A DNA stretch of 64,000 nt, taken from Acidovorax sp. NO-1 (lineage in GTDB: Bacteria > Pseudomonadota > Gammaproteobacteria > Burkholderiales > Burkholderiaceae_C). The notes under the pieces are model-generated. The model was not told where the DNA came from. It made no database searches and saw only the letters and a list, made by a program, of their open reading frames with translations. Every line of letters begins with the position of its first letter. Within the stretch, counting starts at the first letter, position 1. This document shows positions 54,377 to 62,582 of the stretch, piece after piece. The position numbers were made by a program, and so were the translations under genes. The stretch is from contig NZ_AGTS01000159.1 of NCBI RefSeq assembly GCF_000238595.1, positions 1 through 64,000 on the forward strand, given 5' to 3'.

Positions 54377-55252
54377 ATGAAGTGGGAAGGCAATCGCGAG
54401 TCGGACAACGTGGAAGACCGGCGCCAGGGCGGGGGCGGTGGTTCGCCGATCTTCGGTGGGCGCAGCATCGGCATCGGAACCATTGTGATTGCACTGGTGG
54501 GTGGCTGGGTGCTGGGTATCAACCCGCTGACCATTCTGGGACTGCTCAGTGGCGGCGGGCCGCCGGCACAGGTGCAATCGCAGGGGCCTGCACAACGCCC
54601 CCCGGCCGACGACACCATGGCCCGTTTTGTGTCGACCGTGCTGGCCGACACCGAAGACGTGTGGCAGGGCGTGTTCCGCCAGGGCGGCGGCACCTACCAG
54701 GAGCCGCGCCTTGTGCTGTTTCGGGGTGCCACACCCACGGCCTGTGGCACCGGGCAGGCGGCGATGGGCCCGTTTTACTGCCCGGCAGACCAGAAGGTGT
54801 ACATCGACCTCGGGTTTTACGAAACCCTCAAGAACCGCCTGGGAGCGCCGGGCGACTTTGCCCAGGCCTATGTGATTGCCCATGAGGTGGGCCACCATGT
54901 GCAGAACCAGCTGGGCATCAGTGGCAAGGTCGACCAGATGCGCGGCCGCGTGAGCAAGGCGGAATACAACGCGCTGTCGGTGCGGCTGGAGCTGCAGGCC
55001 GACTGCTTCGCTGGCGTGTGGGCACATCATGCGCAGAACGCGCGGCAGGTTCTGGAGCAGGGCGACGTCGAGGAAGCCATGAACGCGGCCGCCAGGATCG
55101 GCGACGATGCACTGCAGCGCTCGAGCGGCGGGGCGATCGTGCCCGAAAGCTTCACCCACGGCACCAGTGCGCAGCGCCAGCGGTGGTTCCACACCGGTTT
55201 GCAAAATGGCAGCGTGAAGGCCTGCGACACCTTCGCCGCCCGGAGTCTTTGA
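54377..55252 (+). CDS. Neutral zinc metallopeptidase (YpfJ family)
   Basis: 291 residues from ATG 54377, with GGAGG 6 bases upstream. N-terminal cytoplasmic head [16 protein letters not shown], one membrane segment (about 32-58), then a periplasmic peptidase domain with zinc motif AHEVGHHVQ and downstream [15 protein letters not shown]. Both are hallmarks of this family of unknown substrate. The stop codon forms the first base pairs of an R2 repeat. Confidence 0.92.
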   Translation: MKWEGNRESDNVEDRRQGGGGGSPIFGGRSIGIGTIVIALVGGWVLGINPLTILGLLSGGGPPAQVQSQGPAQRPPADDTMARFVSTVLADTEDVWQGVFRQGGGTYQEPRLVLFRGATPTACGTGQAAMGPFYCPADQKVYIDLGFYETLKNRLGAPGDFAQAYVIAHEVGHHVQNQLGISGKVDQMRGRVSKAEYNALSVRLELQADCFAGVWAHHAQNARQVLEQGDVEEAMNAAARIGDDALQRSSGGAIVPESFTHGTSAQRQRWFHTGLQNGSVKACDTFAARSL

Positions 55253-55443
55253 AACACCCCCCTGAGCCGCTTCGCGGCTTCCCCCGCTCTCGCAACGCTG
55301 CGCGTTGCGGGCAGGGGGACGCAGCCAGCGCACGCAAGCGAAGCGCTGGCTACGCAGCTTGGCGGCCCTTGCGCAGCTGCCCGGGCATGGGCCGCGCCGG
55401 TTTTGTGGGGTGTGGGTGACATACGGCGCCATGGAGAACTGAG
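55250..55443 (+). repeat. R2 structured repeat, copy 2 (between the metallopeptidase and SulP genes)
   Basis: Begins TGAAACACCCCCCTGAG at the metallopeptidase stop and ends at the SulP ATG. Hairpins AGCCGC-TTC-GCGGCT (55265-55279) and CGCAACGC-TGC-GCGTTGCG (55291-55309) match copy 1 in shape, with paired substitutions in both stems. A third palindromic stretch, CGCAAGCGAAGCGCTGGCTACGC region, is extra here. The last bases before the ATG (ATGGAGAACTGAG) also resemble copy 1 (ATGGATATCTGAG). Confidence 0.8.
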
Positions 55444-57579
55444 ATGTCCCCTGCTGAGTCCCTGCAGCCTCTCCGGTCGCCGGGCATCGCCGCCGCGTGG
55501 TCGGCGGCGGCGGTCACGGTCCCGCATGCCGTCGGCCTGGGCCTGCTGGCTTTTGCGCCCTTGGCGGCAGACCATTCCCTGGCAGCACTGGCGTTGTGGT
55601 CGGCAGCCCTGCCGGGGCTGCTTCTCACGCTGGCGTTGCGGCGCGCGGGGGTGGTCTATGCGCCCACCACCGTGGTGGCGCTGCTGTTTGCGGCGGTGCT
55701 GGCCACCGCCCATGGCGCGGCGCCTGCGCTGGGCCTGAGTGCGCGCCAGGTACTGGCGGTGAGCGGGGCCACGGTGGCACTGGCGTTTGTGTTTCAGTGG
55801 CTGCTGGGGGTGCTGCGCCTGGCCTCGGTGGCGCGTTTCCTGCCCGTCTCGGTCACGCATGGCTTTGCGGCCGGGGTGGGGCTGTCGATGGTGGTGGGGC
55901 AGGTGCGCAACGGCTTTGGCGCGGGCGCAGATGCCTCGTGGGACGCGCGCACCGGTTGGCACCTGTTGGCGGCAGTCGCGGTAGTGGGGCTGGCGTGGGG
56001 TCTGCGCCGGCGCTGGCCCCGCATGCCGGGGCTGATGACCGCTGTGGCCGTGGTGGCGCTGGCCGTGGCAGCGGCGGGGCTCTGGGGCCGCGGGCTGGGG
56101 GATGTGTTTGCTCCTGCCGTGCAGCCCAGCGTGTTTGCCGGCCCGATGTGGCCGGACTGGACGGGCGTTCCCTGGGTGGCGCTGGCGCAGCGGTACGGGT
56201 CGGAGCTGGTGGTGCTGGCGCTGTTGATGGCGTTGGTCAACAGCCTGGAGATCCTGGTGTTCAACCAGGAGCTGGAGCTGGACCACGGCCTGCGCGGCAA
56301 TGCCAACCTGACCCTGCGCCGCGAGAGCCTGCTGGGCGTGTTGTGCGGGCTGGCCGGGATGATTCCCGCATCCACCAGCGCATCGCGTTCGCGCATCGTG
56401 CTGGCGCAGGCGGGTGCGTCCCGCGACGCACCGCGCTGGCATGCCGGCATCATGCTGGGCGTGGCCCTGACGGGCGCCTGGTGGCTGCACTGGGTGCCCA
56501 TGGCCTGTCTGGCGGGGGGGCTGGTGCTGGCGGGGCTCATGCAGGTTCCGGGGCTCATGTGGTCGCTGCGCTATGCACAACGCTCGCGGGTGACCTGGGC
56601 GCAAAGCTGGCTGGTGGCGCTGGTGTTTGCGGTGATGGGCGGCGTGGGCGCGCTGGTGGCGGGGCTGGTGGTGGCCACCTTCGTGCTGCTGCACGACTCT
56701 GCGGCCAAGGTGCTGCGCCATGTGCGGCTCGATGGCGAGCTGCGCTCGCGCCGGCTGCGGCGCGCGGGGTCGGACACCTGGCTCTCGCCGCGCATGAACC
56801 AGGTGGCCGTGTTTGAACTGCAGGGCGTGATGTCGTTTGGCGTGGCGGCCCACCTGGCCGAGCAGGTGCGCCTGCTGCTGCAGCCGCGCCACCGCTGGGT
56901 GATTCTGGATGCAGGCCGCGTGCCCGCCTGGGACAGCACGGCCTTGGCGCAGCTGCGTGCGCTGGTGCGTGATCTGGACCAGCAGGGCATTGCCGCCGCC
57001 GTGGCCTCGCTGGACCCGGTGGCGGCCGAGCAGGCGGGCGAGCCGGTGCGCGCCTTTGCCGACCTCGACCGCGCCCTGGAATGGGCCGAGGCCGGCATCC
57101 TCGCGCAGCGCCCCATCGAGCAGCGCCCGGCCCGCCCGGAGCGGGACCTGCTGGGCGAGATGGGCGAGGGCGTGCCCCGGGCAGCAGCCGAGGCCCTGAT
57201 GGCGGTGCTGGAGCCACTGGCCGTGCCGCCCCATGGGGTGGTGTTCCGCGCGGGTGATACCGACCACGACCTGCTGGTGGTGAAGTCGGGCCACATCACG
57301 CTGGTGACCCAGTGGCCGCCGGACAAGGGGCTGCGCCTGGCCACGGTGGGGCCGGGCATGGCGTTTGGCGAGATGGCGTTTCTCAATGGTGCGGCCCGCA
57401 GCGCCTGCGCGGGCTCCGAGCGGGGGCCCGCGCACCTGGTGCGCCTGTCTCGGGCGCACTTTGACGCCTGGGCCCGGCAATACCCCGAGGCAGCGCTCAC
57501 GGTGATGAATAACCTCGCCCAGATCGGGGCGAGGCGGCTGGCGGTGACCACACGGCAATTGCGGGCCGTACTGGAATAA
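55444..57579 (+). CDS. SulP-type anion transporter fused to STAS and cyclic-nucleotide-binding domains
   Basis: 711 residues. Residues 1-420 are a SulP-like membrane domain (VTVPHAVGLGLLAFAPLA, LPVSVTHGFAAGVGLSMV, IPASTSASRSRIVLAQAGA); 450-545 a STAS domain (VFELQGVMSFGVAAHLAEQ, WDSTALAQLRALV); 590-690 a cyclic-nucleotide-binding fold with VVFRAGDTDHDLLVVKSG and a phosphate-binding cassette FGEMAFLNGAARSA that keeps the key Glu and Arg. Transport of sulfate, bicarbonate or a dicarboxylate could therefore be gated by cAMP or a related ligand. The start follows an R2 repeat; an R1 copy follows the stop. Confidence 0.88.
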   Translation: MSPAESLQPLRSPGIAAAWSAAAVTVPHAVGLGLLAFAPLAADHSLAALALWSAALPGLLLTLALRRAGVVYAPTTVVALLFAAVLATAHGAAPALGLSARQVLAVSGATVALAFVFQWLLGVLRLASVARFLPVSVTHGFAAGVGLSMVVGQVRNGFGAGADASWDARTGWHLLAAVAVVGLAWGLRRRWPRMPGLMTAVAVVALAVAAAGLWGRGLGDVFAPAVQPSVFAGPMWPDWTGVPWVALAQRYGSELVVLALLMALVNSLEILVFNQELELDHGLRGNANLTLRRESLLGVLCGLAGMIPASTSASRSRIVLAQAGASRDAPRWHAGIMLGVALTGAWWLHWVPMACLAGGLVLAGLMQVPGLMWSLRYAQRSRVTWAQSWLVALVFAVMGGVGALVAGLVVATFVLLHDSAAKVLRHVRLDGELRSRRLRRAGSDTWLSPRMNQVAVFELQGVMSFGVAAHLAEQVRLLLQPRHRWVILDAGRVPAWDSTALAQLRALVRDLDQQGIAAAVASLDPVAAEQAGEPVRAFADLDRALEWAEAGILAQRPIEQRPARPERDLLGEMGEGVPRAAAEALMAVLEPLAVPPHGVVFRAGDTDHDLLVVKSGHITLVTQWPPDKGLRLATVGPGMAFGEMAFLNGAARSACAGSERGPAHLVRLSRAHFDAWARQYPEAALTVMNNLAQIGARRLAVTTRQLRAVLE

Positions 57580-57643
57580 TTTTTGTAAGAAAAACGGCTG
57601 CAGCGCTTTATGGGTAAGCGCTATAAGCTATCAAATATGAAGC
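57580..57643 (-). repeat. R1 dispersed repeat, copy 10, after the SulP gene
   Basis: Reverse-orientation copy directly after the stop: AAAAACGGCTGC, AGCGCTTTATGGGTAAGCGCT core and TAGCTATCAAATATGAAGC-type arm. Intergenic. Confidence 0.8.
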
Positions 57644-57816
57644 ATTCGAGCCGAAAATTGCCCTCGAAAGAATGCGCTCTGTACCACGCCGACTGGGTGA
57701 AAAATCGCTTTTCGGGCCACCGGTGCGACAATAGGCAGCTCAGGCAACGCTGAACAAGTCATTTGCGCAATGCGCATTCCCCGCACAGGGGCCGGTTTGT
57801 GGCGTTGCAAATCCTT

Positions 57817-57836
57817 GCGATAACCCCGGTTATCGC
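57817..57836. promoter_or_regulatory. Perfect inverted repeat in the rhlE leader
   Basis: GCGATAACC-CC-GGTTATCGC: 9-base arms with a 2-base spacer, about 87 bases before the rhlE start. As DNA it suits a dimeric regulator; as RNA the 2-base loop would need fraying. No T run follows. Confidence 0.45.
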
Positions 57837-57922
57837 TGCGGTTTGCGCCTTGCAGCCAGCCCTTCCCAGGGGCGTGCCACATTGCTCAGACAATTTCAGC
57901 GTCGCCTACAGACACGCTTTTA

Positions 57923-59440
57923 ATGACAAGTTCCTTTTCCAATCTATCGCTGGCTGAGCCGCTGGCGCGTGCCGTAGCCGAAATGGGCTACGAGTCCATG
58001 ACGCCCATCCAGGCGCAGGCCATTCCGGTGGTACTCACCGGCCAGGACGTGATGGGTGCCGCCCAGACGGGCACCGGCAAGACCGCCGCGTTCTCGCTGC
58101 CCTTGCTGCAGCGCCTGCTCAAGCACGAGAGCAGTTCCACATCCCCGGCCCGCCACCCCGTGCGCGCCCTGGTGCTGTTGCCCACGCGCGAGCTGGCCGA
58201 CCAGGTGGCCCAGCAGATTGCGCTGTATGCCAAATACACCAAGCTGCGCAGCACCGTGGTGTTTGGCGGCATGGACATGAAGCCCCAGACCATCGAGCTG
58301 AAAAAAGGCGTCGAAGTGCTGGTGGCCACGCCTGGCCGTTTGCTGGACCACATCGAAGCCAAGAATGCGGTGCTCAACCAGGTCGAGTACGTGGTGCTCG
58401 ACGAGGCCGACCGCATGCTGGACATCGGTTTCCTGCCCGACCTGCAGCGCATCCTCTCGTTCCTGCCCAAGCAGCGCACCACGCTGCTGTTCAGCGCCAC
58501 GTTCTCTCCCGAGATCAAGCGCCTGGCCAGCAGCTACCTGCAAAACCCCGTCACCATCGAGGTGGCCCGCCCGAACGAAACGGCCTCCACCGTGGAGCAG
58601 CGCTTTTACAGCGCGGGCGACGACGACAAGCGCCGCGCCATCCACCAGGTGCTCAAGAGCCGGGGCATCAAGCAGGCATTCATCTTCGTGAACAGCAAGC
58701 TCGGTTGTGCCCGTCTGGCGCGCAGCCTGGAGCGCGAAGGCCTCAAGACCACCGCGCTGCATGGCGACAAGAGCCAGGACGAGCGCCTGAAGGCGCTCGA
58801 AGCCTTCAAGAGCGGCGAGGTCGATCTGCTGGTGTGTACCGATGTGGCCGCGCGTGGCCTGGACATCAAGGACGTGCCGGCGGTGTTCAACTTTGACGTG
58901 CCGTTCAACGCCGAAGACTACGTGCACCGCATTGGCCGCACGGGCCGTGCGGGCGCATCGGGCCTGGCGGTCACGCTGGTGTCGGGCAGCGATGCCCGCC
59001 TGGTGGCCGACATCGAGAAGCTGATCAAGAAGAAGATCGAACTCGAAGCCATCGAATACGAAGAAGACCAGCCAAGCATTCGGAATCAAGGCCGCATCAA
59101 CGACGGCCGCCGCGCCTGGCGCGAAGCTGGCGAGACGGGCGATGGACGCGATGCCATCCCGGCGGCCCCGCGCCGCGAGCGCGAACGCGAACGCGAACAC
59201 CGTGGTGGCCGCGAAGCCCGCGAGCCGCGTGAACAGCACCGGGGCTTCCGCCCGGCCGTTGCCTCGCGCGATCCGTTTTTTGAAAAGCCGTATGAAGCCA
59301 GTGCGCCTGCCGATGCGGCGCCCGCCTGGGAAGCGGCCAAGTCGGCACCGCGCAGCAGCGTGTCGGCCAACATCAAGCCCAAGCGCAAGGTGGCTGCCCT
59401 CTTCAAGGCGGCCCAGCCGGAAACCTCGGCGCAGGGATGA
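57923..59440 (+). CDS. rhlE: DEAD-box RNA helicase RhlE-type
   Basis: 505 residues. Q motif with F in SFSNLSLAEPL and TPIQAQAIP; Walker A AQTGTGKT; PTRELA; TPGRLLD; DEAD box VLDEADRMLD; SAT in LFSATF; HRIGRTGRAG motif VI. The C-terminal 130 residues are basic and low-complexity (REREREREHRGGREAREPREQ split in repeats), ending KPKRKVAALFKAAQPE, the RhlE-type RNA-binding tail. It unwinds structured RNA, often in ribosome assembly or cold growth. A terminator follows. Confidence 0.93.
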   Translation: MTSSFSNLSLAEPLARAVAEMGYESMTPIQAQAIPVVLTGQDVMGAAQTGTGKTAAFSLPLLQRLLKHESSSTSPARHPVRALVLLPTRELADQVAQQIALYAKYTKLRSTVVFGGMDMKPQTIELKKGVEVLVATPGRLLDHIEAKNAVLNQVEYVVLDEADRMLDIGFLPDLQRILSFLPKQRTTLLFSATFSPEIKRLASSYLQNPVTIEVARPNETASTVEQRFYSAGDDDKRRAIHQVLKSRGIKQAFIFVNSKLGCARLARSLEREGLKTTALHGDKSQDERLKALEAFKSGEVDLLVCTDVAARGLDIKDVPAVFNFDVPFNAEDYVHRIGRTGRAGASGLAVTLVSGSDARLVADIEKLIKKKIELEAIEYEEDQPSIRNQGRINDGRRAWREAGETGDGRDAIPAAPRREREREREHRGGREAREPREQHRGFRPAVASRDPFFEKPYEASAPADAAPAWEAAKSAPRSSVSANIKPKRKVAALFKAAQPETSAQG

Positions 59441-59445
59441 GGACC

Positions 59446-59468
59446 AGGCCTTGTTCAAGGCCTTTTTT
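59446..59468 (+). terminator. Rho-independent terminator after rhlE
   Basis: Stem AGGCCTTG / CAAGGCCT with a TT loop, followed by six T residues (59463-59468). It lies 5 bases after the rhlE stop and just before an R1 copy. Confidence 0.88.
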
Positions 59469-59477
59469 CATGGTTTC

Positions 59478-59542
59478 ATAGTCTTTTTGGCCTCTCGCGC
59501 TTGCTGTGCAAGCGCAGTCAGCTACAAAATTGGTAGCTAAAG
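59478..59542 (-). repeat. R1 dispersed repeat, copy 11, between rhlE and the nos cluster
   Basis: Reverse-orientation copy in the convergent gap: TTTTTGGCCTCTCGCGCTTGCTGTGCAAGCGC core region and a perfect terminal hairpin AGCTAC-AAAATTG-GTAGCT. Intergenic. Confidence 0.82.
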
Positions 59543-59549
59543 CATCCCG

Positions 59550-60224
59550 TCAACCCGCGTGTTGACGGTGGTCTGCCCGCAGGTTGGGTGCCAGCCCGCG
59601 CAGCAGGGCCGCATCGATGGCGTTGAATGCAAGCGCCCGTCCGCCGCGCTGCTGCACAAACTGCTGCGCAGCGTCCGTACTTGCAAAGGCGGGAAGGTTG
59701 CCCGCCCGCATCGGGCCCATGGCCGAAGACCCCGCCACATACACCGCCTCCTGGGCGTTCAGCCACTGCCCCGTAGCCGTGTCGGTGACATACCGGGCCA
59801 CAAGTGAATCGGCTGTGCGGCCGCGTGTGTAGTGGGCCACGTTGCCCTGGTAGAGCATCAGGCTGAGCGGCGAGTCGAAAAAGAAGGCGTCTCCGTCTGA
59901 AAAGATCACCTGCGCCGCCCATGCCCGCGCGCGGGCGGGGTACATGCCGCACACGGGGCAGCGCGCGTCGGCGGGCACTTCGCGTGCGTCAGCTACGGCC
60001 TGGCCCAAGGCCGGGTCGTAGGGCGTAGGCGGAGCCACCACACAGACATCGTCGCCGACGCCGTCCAGCGCCGATGCGCTGCTGCGCCCGGATGGCCCGC
60101 GCTGGTGCAGCGTCCAGCCCACCAGCCCTGCCGAACCCAGCAACAGGGCCGCCACCGCACGGCGCCGTGATGGCGAGTGCGGCGGATGGTGTGCCTGCTG
60201 GCGCGATGGAGCGGGAGTGGGCAT
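59550..60224 (-). CDS. NosL-like copper-binding protein, second copy
   Basis: 224 residues from ATG 60224 (MPTPAPSRQQ); a GTG at 60236 overlapping the nosL stop is an alternative. The N-terminus SPSRRRAVAALLLGSAGL resembles a Tat-type or membrane-anchor signal. The NosL fold follows, with copper-site motif ARCPVCGMYPARARAW (CxxCGM), DSPLSLMLYQGN and GSSAMGPM. It differs from the adjacent NosL, which has CxLDGM and a lipobox. The two are coupled head to tail and may divide copper delivery to nitrous oxide reductase or another copper enzyme. Confidence 0.78.
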   Translation of the reverse strand: MPTPAPSRQQAHHPPHSPSRRRAVAALLLGSAGLVGWTLHQRGPSGRSSASALDGVGDDVCVVAPPTPYDPALGQAVADAREVPADARCPVCGMYPARARAWAAQVIFSDGDAFFFDSPLSLMLYQGNVAHYTRGRTADSLVARYVTDTATGQWLNAQEAVYVAGSSAMGPMRAGNLPAFASTDAAQQFVQQRGGRALAFNAIDAALLRGLAPNLRADHRQHAG

Positions 60225-60232
60225 GGCCGTGG

Positions 60233-60820
60233 TCACATGCGCGTGTCGTGCAGGGCGCCCCCGCTCAGGTCCACCATGTCGGCCTTGATGTCGCCAAAAC
60301 GCAGCACCTTGCCGCCATATTCGGTGGCGAATTTCTGGGCGTCGGCCTCCTGCGCAAAGCTGCCGATGGTGGGGCCCATGGAGCCGTGGCGCTTGCTGCC
60401 CACCACGTACACCGCCGCCTTTGCGTCGATCCAGTGGCCTTTGGGCGCATCCCAGTCGGCCTGGCCCATATCCTGCACATAGACGGCGCGCACGGCACGC
60501 ACCTGCTCGCCGGCCAGGAGCGTGCTGAACAGCTCCACGGTGTCGCAAAAGAAGGAAGGCTGGCTTTGCCCGACAAAATGCACCTGTGCCTTGGGGCCGG
60601 GGTAGTCGGCCAGGAGCATGCCGTCCAGCTCACAGCTGGTGGAGCGGTCGATCTCCACGGGGGCGAGCGATTGCGCCTCGCCGGCCCGCTCGCCGCAACC
60701 GGCCAGCAGGCCCAGCGACCCCAGCGCCGCCAGCGCGGCCAGGCCGAGAACGTGGCGACGGTCGCCACAGGCATCAGAGTTGTCGGCGTGGCGCCGGCGG
60801 CAGGAACAGGTGTATTTCAT
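60233..60820 (-). CDS. nosL: Nitrous oxide reductase copper chaperone NosL
   Basis: 195 residues from ATG 60820, overlapping the nosY stop (ATGA). Lipobox LLAGC with lipidated Cys42; mature protein has SCELDGMLLADYPGPKAQVHFV, FFCDTVELFSTLL and GSKRHGSMGPTIGSF. These are the NosL landmarks, with the Cu(I)-site Met and His in the second half. It supplies copper to NosZ in the periplasm. Upstream order nosD-nosF-nosY fits the usual cluster. Confidence 0.92.
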   Translation of the reverse strand: MKYTCSCRRRHADNSDACGDRRHVLGLAALAALGSLGLLAGCGERAGEAQSLAPVEIDRSTSCELDGMLLADYPGPKAQVHFVGQSQPSFFCDTVELFSTLLAGEQVRAVRAVYVQDMGQADWDAPKGHWIDAKAAVYVVGSKRHGSMGPTIGSFAQEADAQKFATEYGGKVLRFGDIKADMVDLSGGALHDTRM

Positions 60821-61632
60821 GGTTTGAATCTCCAGTTGGCCAGGGCCAGGGGGACGATGATCCAGGCCAGCATCACGCCACCCATGGTGGTGGGGCTGCC
60901 CATGGACGACGGCACGACACTGGCCAGTCCATAGAGCGTGCGCACATCATCGAGCGAGAACACGTTGAGAATGCGGAACACATCGGCGGGGTTGAGCAGC
61001 AGCAGCCACGCGAACACCTCGCCGCCAAAGCGGCCACCCGTGCCCACCAGCGCCCCGAGCAAGAGCAGGTCGAACACCAGCACGAAGAAGAACCAGGTGG
61101 CGATGGCCAGGCCCGAGGCGCGCGTGCGGTCGCGCGCCAGCACCGACAGCAGCACCGCCAGGCTCAGAAACGCCAGGCCGAGCAGCACCGAGCTGAGCAT
61201 GAACCCGAAGTAGTGGTACATGCCGGCCCAGCTCATCTGCCGCGACAGCAGCACCGCCACCAGGCCAAAGCCCGCCAGCGTGGACAGCGTGAGCGCGGCC
61301 GCCAGGCCAAGGTATTTGCCCAGCAGCAGCTCGAAGCGGGTGATTGGCAGGGACAGCAGCAGGTCGAGCGAGCCGCGTTCGCGCTCGCCCACGATGGCAT
61401 CAAAGCCCAGCAGCAGCGCGATGAGCGGGATGAGGTAGATCACCAGGCTGACCAGGCTGGCGATGGTGAACTCGATCGAGCGAAAACCCACGGCGCCCTG
61501 CTGCGCGCCGCCAAAGTAGGCGATGACGAGCGAGAACACGGTGAAGACCAGCGCAACCGCCAGCACCCAGCGGTTGCGCATGCGGTCGCGGAATTCTTTC
61601 GCGGCGATGGTGAGGATTTGCGTCAGTTCCAT
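60817..61632 (-). CDS. nosY: Nos cluster ABC transporter permease NosY
   Basis: 271 residues, six membrane segments, ABC-2 type permease. Opening LTQILTIAAKEFRDRMRNRWVLAVAL and the GFDAIVGERERGSLDLLLSLPITR segment are typical of NosY. With NosF and NosD it forms the NosDFY complex required for CuZ-site assembly in nitrous oxide reductase. Starts 8 bases after the nosF stop and overlaps nosL (ATGA). Confidence 0.94.
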   Translation of the reverse strand: MELTQILTIAAKEFRDRMRNRWVLAVALVFTVFSLVIAYFGGAQQGAVGFRSIEFTIASLVSLVIYLIPLIALLLGFDAIVGERERGSLDLLLSLPITRFELLLGKYLGLAAALTLSTLAGFGLVAVLLSRQMSWAGMYHYFGFMLSSVLLGLAFLSLAVLLSVLARDRTRASGLAIATWFFFVLVFDLLLLGALVGTGGRFGGEVFAWLLLLNPADVFRILNVFSLDDVRTLYGLASVVPSSMGSPTTMGGVMLAWIIVPLALANWRFKP

Positions 61633-61640
61633 AGCGTCTT

Positions 61641-62582
61641 TCAGTCGGCAAACCCGAAGAACACGTCTTCAAGCGACGGCTCCAGCATCTTGAGGTCGTG
61701 CACACGCGCGCCAAACGGCGCCAGCGCCGCCAGCACGGCCATTTTTTGCGCGCGCGGGCAGCGCAGGCGCAGGCCGGTCGGCAAGGTTTCGGGCGATGCG
61801 CCCGTGACGGCCTCCAGTGCCTGGGCCACGGCGGGGGCGTCTTCGGCACCCAGCTGCAATTCGAACACCAGCGGCATCTGCGTCTGCTCGCGCAGCGCCT
61901 GCACGCTGCCCACGGCCTGGACCTTGCCGGCCGACATGATGGCCAGGCGGTCCACGCGCTCTTGCAGCTCGGCCAGGATGTGCGAGGTGATGATCACCGT
62001 CACGCCCTGGGCCTGCAGCCCGCGCAATGTGGCATAAAAATCGCGGATGGCCTGGGGGTCGAGCCCGTTGGTGGGCTCGTCTAGAAACAGCACCTGGGGC
62101 GCGCCCAGCAAGGCCTGCGCAAACCCGAGGCGCTGGCGCATGCCTTTGGAGTACTCGCGCACCGGGCGATTGCCGGCATGCGCCAGACCCACACGCTCGA
62201 GCACCGGCTGGCACTGCGCCAGCGGCGCATGCTTGAGCCGGGCAAAGAAACGCAGGGTTTCCAGGCCGTTCAGGTTGTCGTAGAGCACAACGTTCTCGGG
62301 CAGATAGCCCAGGTGGCGCCGCGCGGCCCGAAAGCCCCGCCCGCCGACCTGCGCACCGCCGATCCGAATCTCGCCCTGCGTCAGCGGCACCAGGCCCAGC
62401 ATCATCTTGAACAGCGTGCTCTTGCCCGCGCCGTTGTGCCCGATCAGGCCGAAAATTTCGCCGCGCGGAATCTCCAGATCGACGCCATCGACGGCATGCA
62501 GCGCGCCATAGTGCTTGCTCACGCCGCGCAGCGAGACCGCTGGGCCGTCACTGGCCGGAAAAGTGCTTGCCACGCCATTCAC
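61641..62582 (-). CDS. nosF: Nos cluster ABC transporter ATP-binding protein NosF
   Basis: 313 residues from GTG 62582 (read as MNGVASTFPASD). Walker A GHNGAGKST, signature YSKGMRQRLGFAQALLG, Walker B VLFLDEPTNGLDP, and switch His in TSHILAEL. C-terminal domain ends SLEDVFFGFAD. The start lies 35 bases inside the 3' end of nosD, so translation is coupled. The start codon is uncertain, as another GTG is three codons downstream. Confidence 0.93.
   Translation of the reverse strand: MNGVASTFPASDGPAVSLRGVSKHYGALHAVDGVDLEIPRGEIFGLIGHNGAGKSTLFKMMLGLVPLTQGEIRIGGAQVGGRGFRAARRHLGYLPENVVLYDNLNGLETLRFFARLKHAPLAQCQPVLERVGLAHAGNRPVREYSKGMRQRLGFAQALLGAPQVLFLDEPTNGLDPQAIRDFYATLRGLQAQGVTVIITSHILAELQERVDRLAIMSAGKVQAVGSVQALREQTQMPLVFELQLGAEDAPAVAQALEAVTGASPETLPTGLRLRCPRAQKMAVLAALAPFGARVHDLKMLEPSLEDVFFGFAD

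Larger units (their letters stand above)
57580..57922. other. Gap upstream of rhlE: R1 copy, hairpin and leader
   Basis: 343 bases without a supported gene. It starts with an R1 copy (57580-57643), then a stretch with GCATTCGAG and CTCGAAAGAATGC near 57641-57675 that could pair imperfectly, and a perfect inverted repeat at 57817-57836 (separate entry). The long leader before the helicase start at 57923 suggests post-transcriptional control, as seen for some cold-inducible helicases; the sequence does not prove it. Confidence 0.5.

Noticed and set aside
57631-57882. Minus-strand 83-codon frame upstream of rhlE
   Set aside because: No family resemblance, and it overlaps the R1 copy and the leader hairpin; probably chance.
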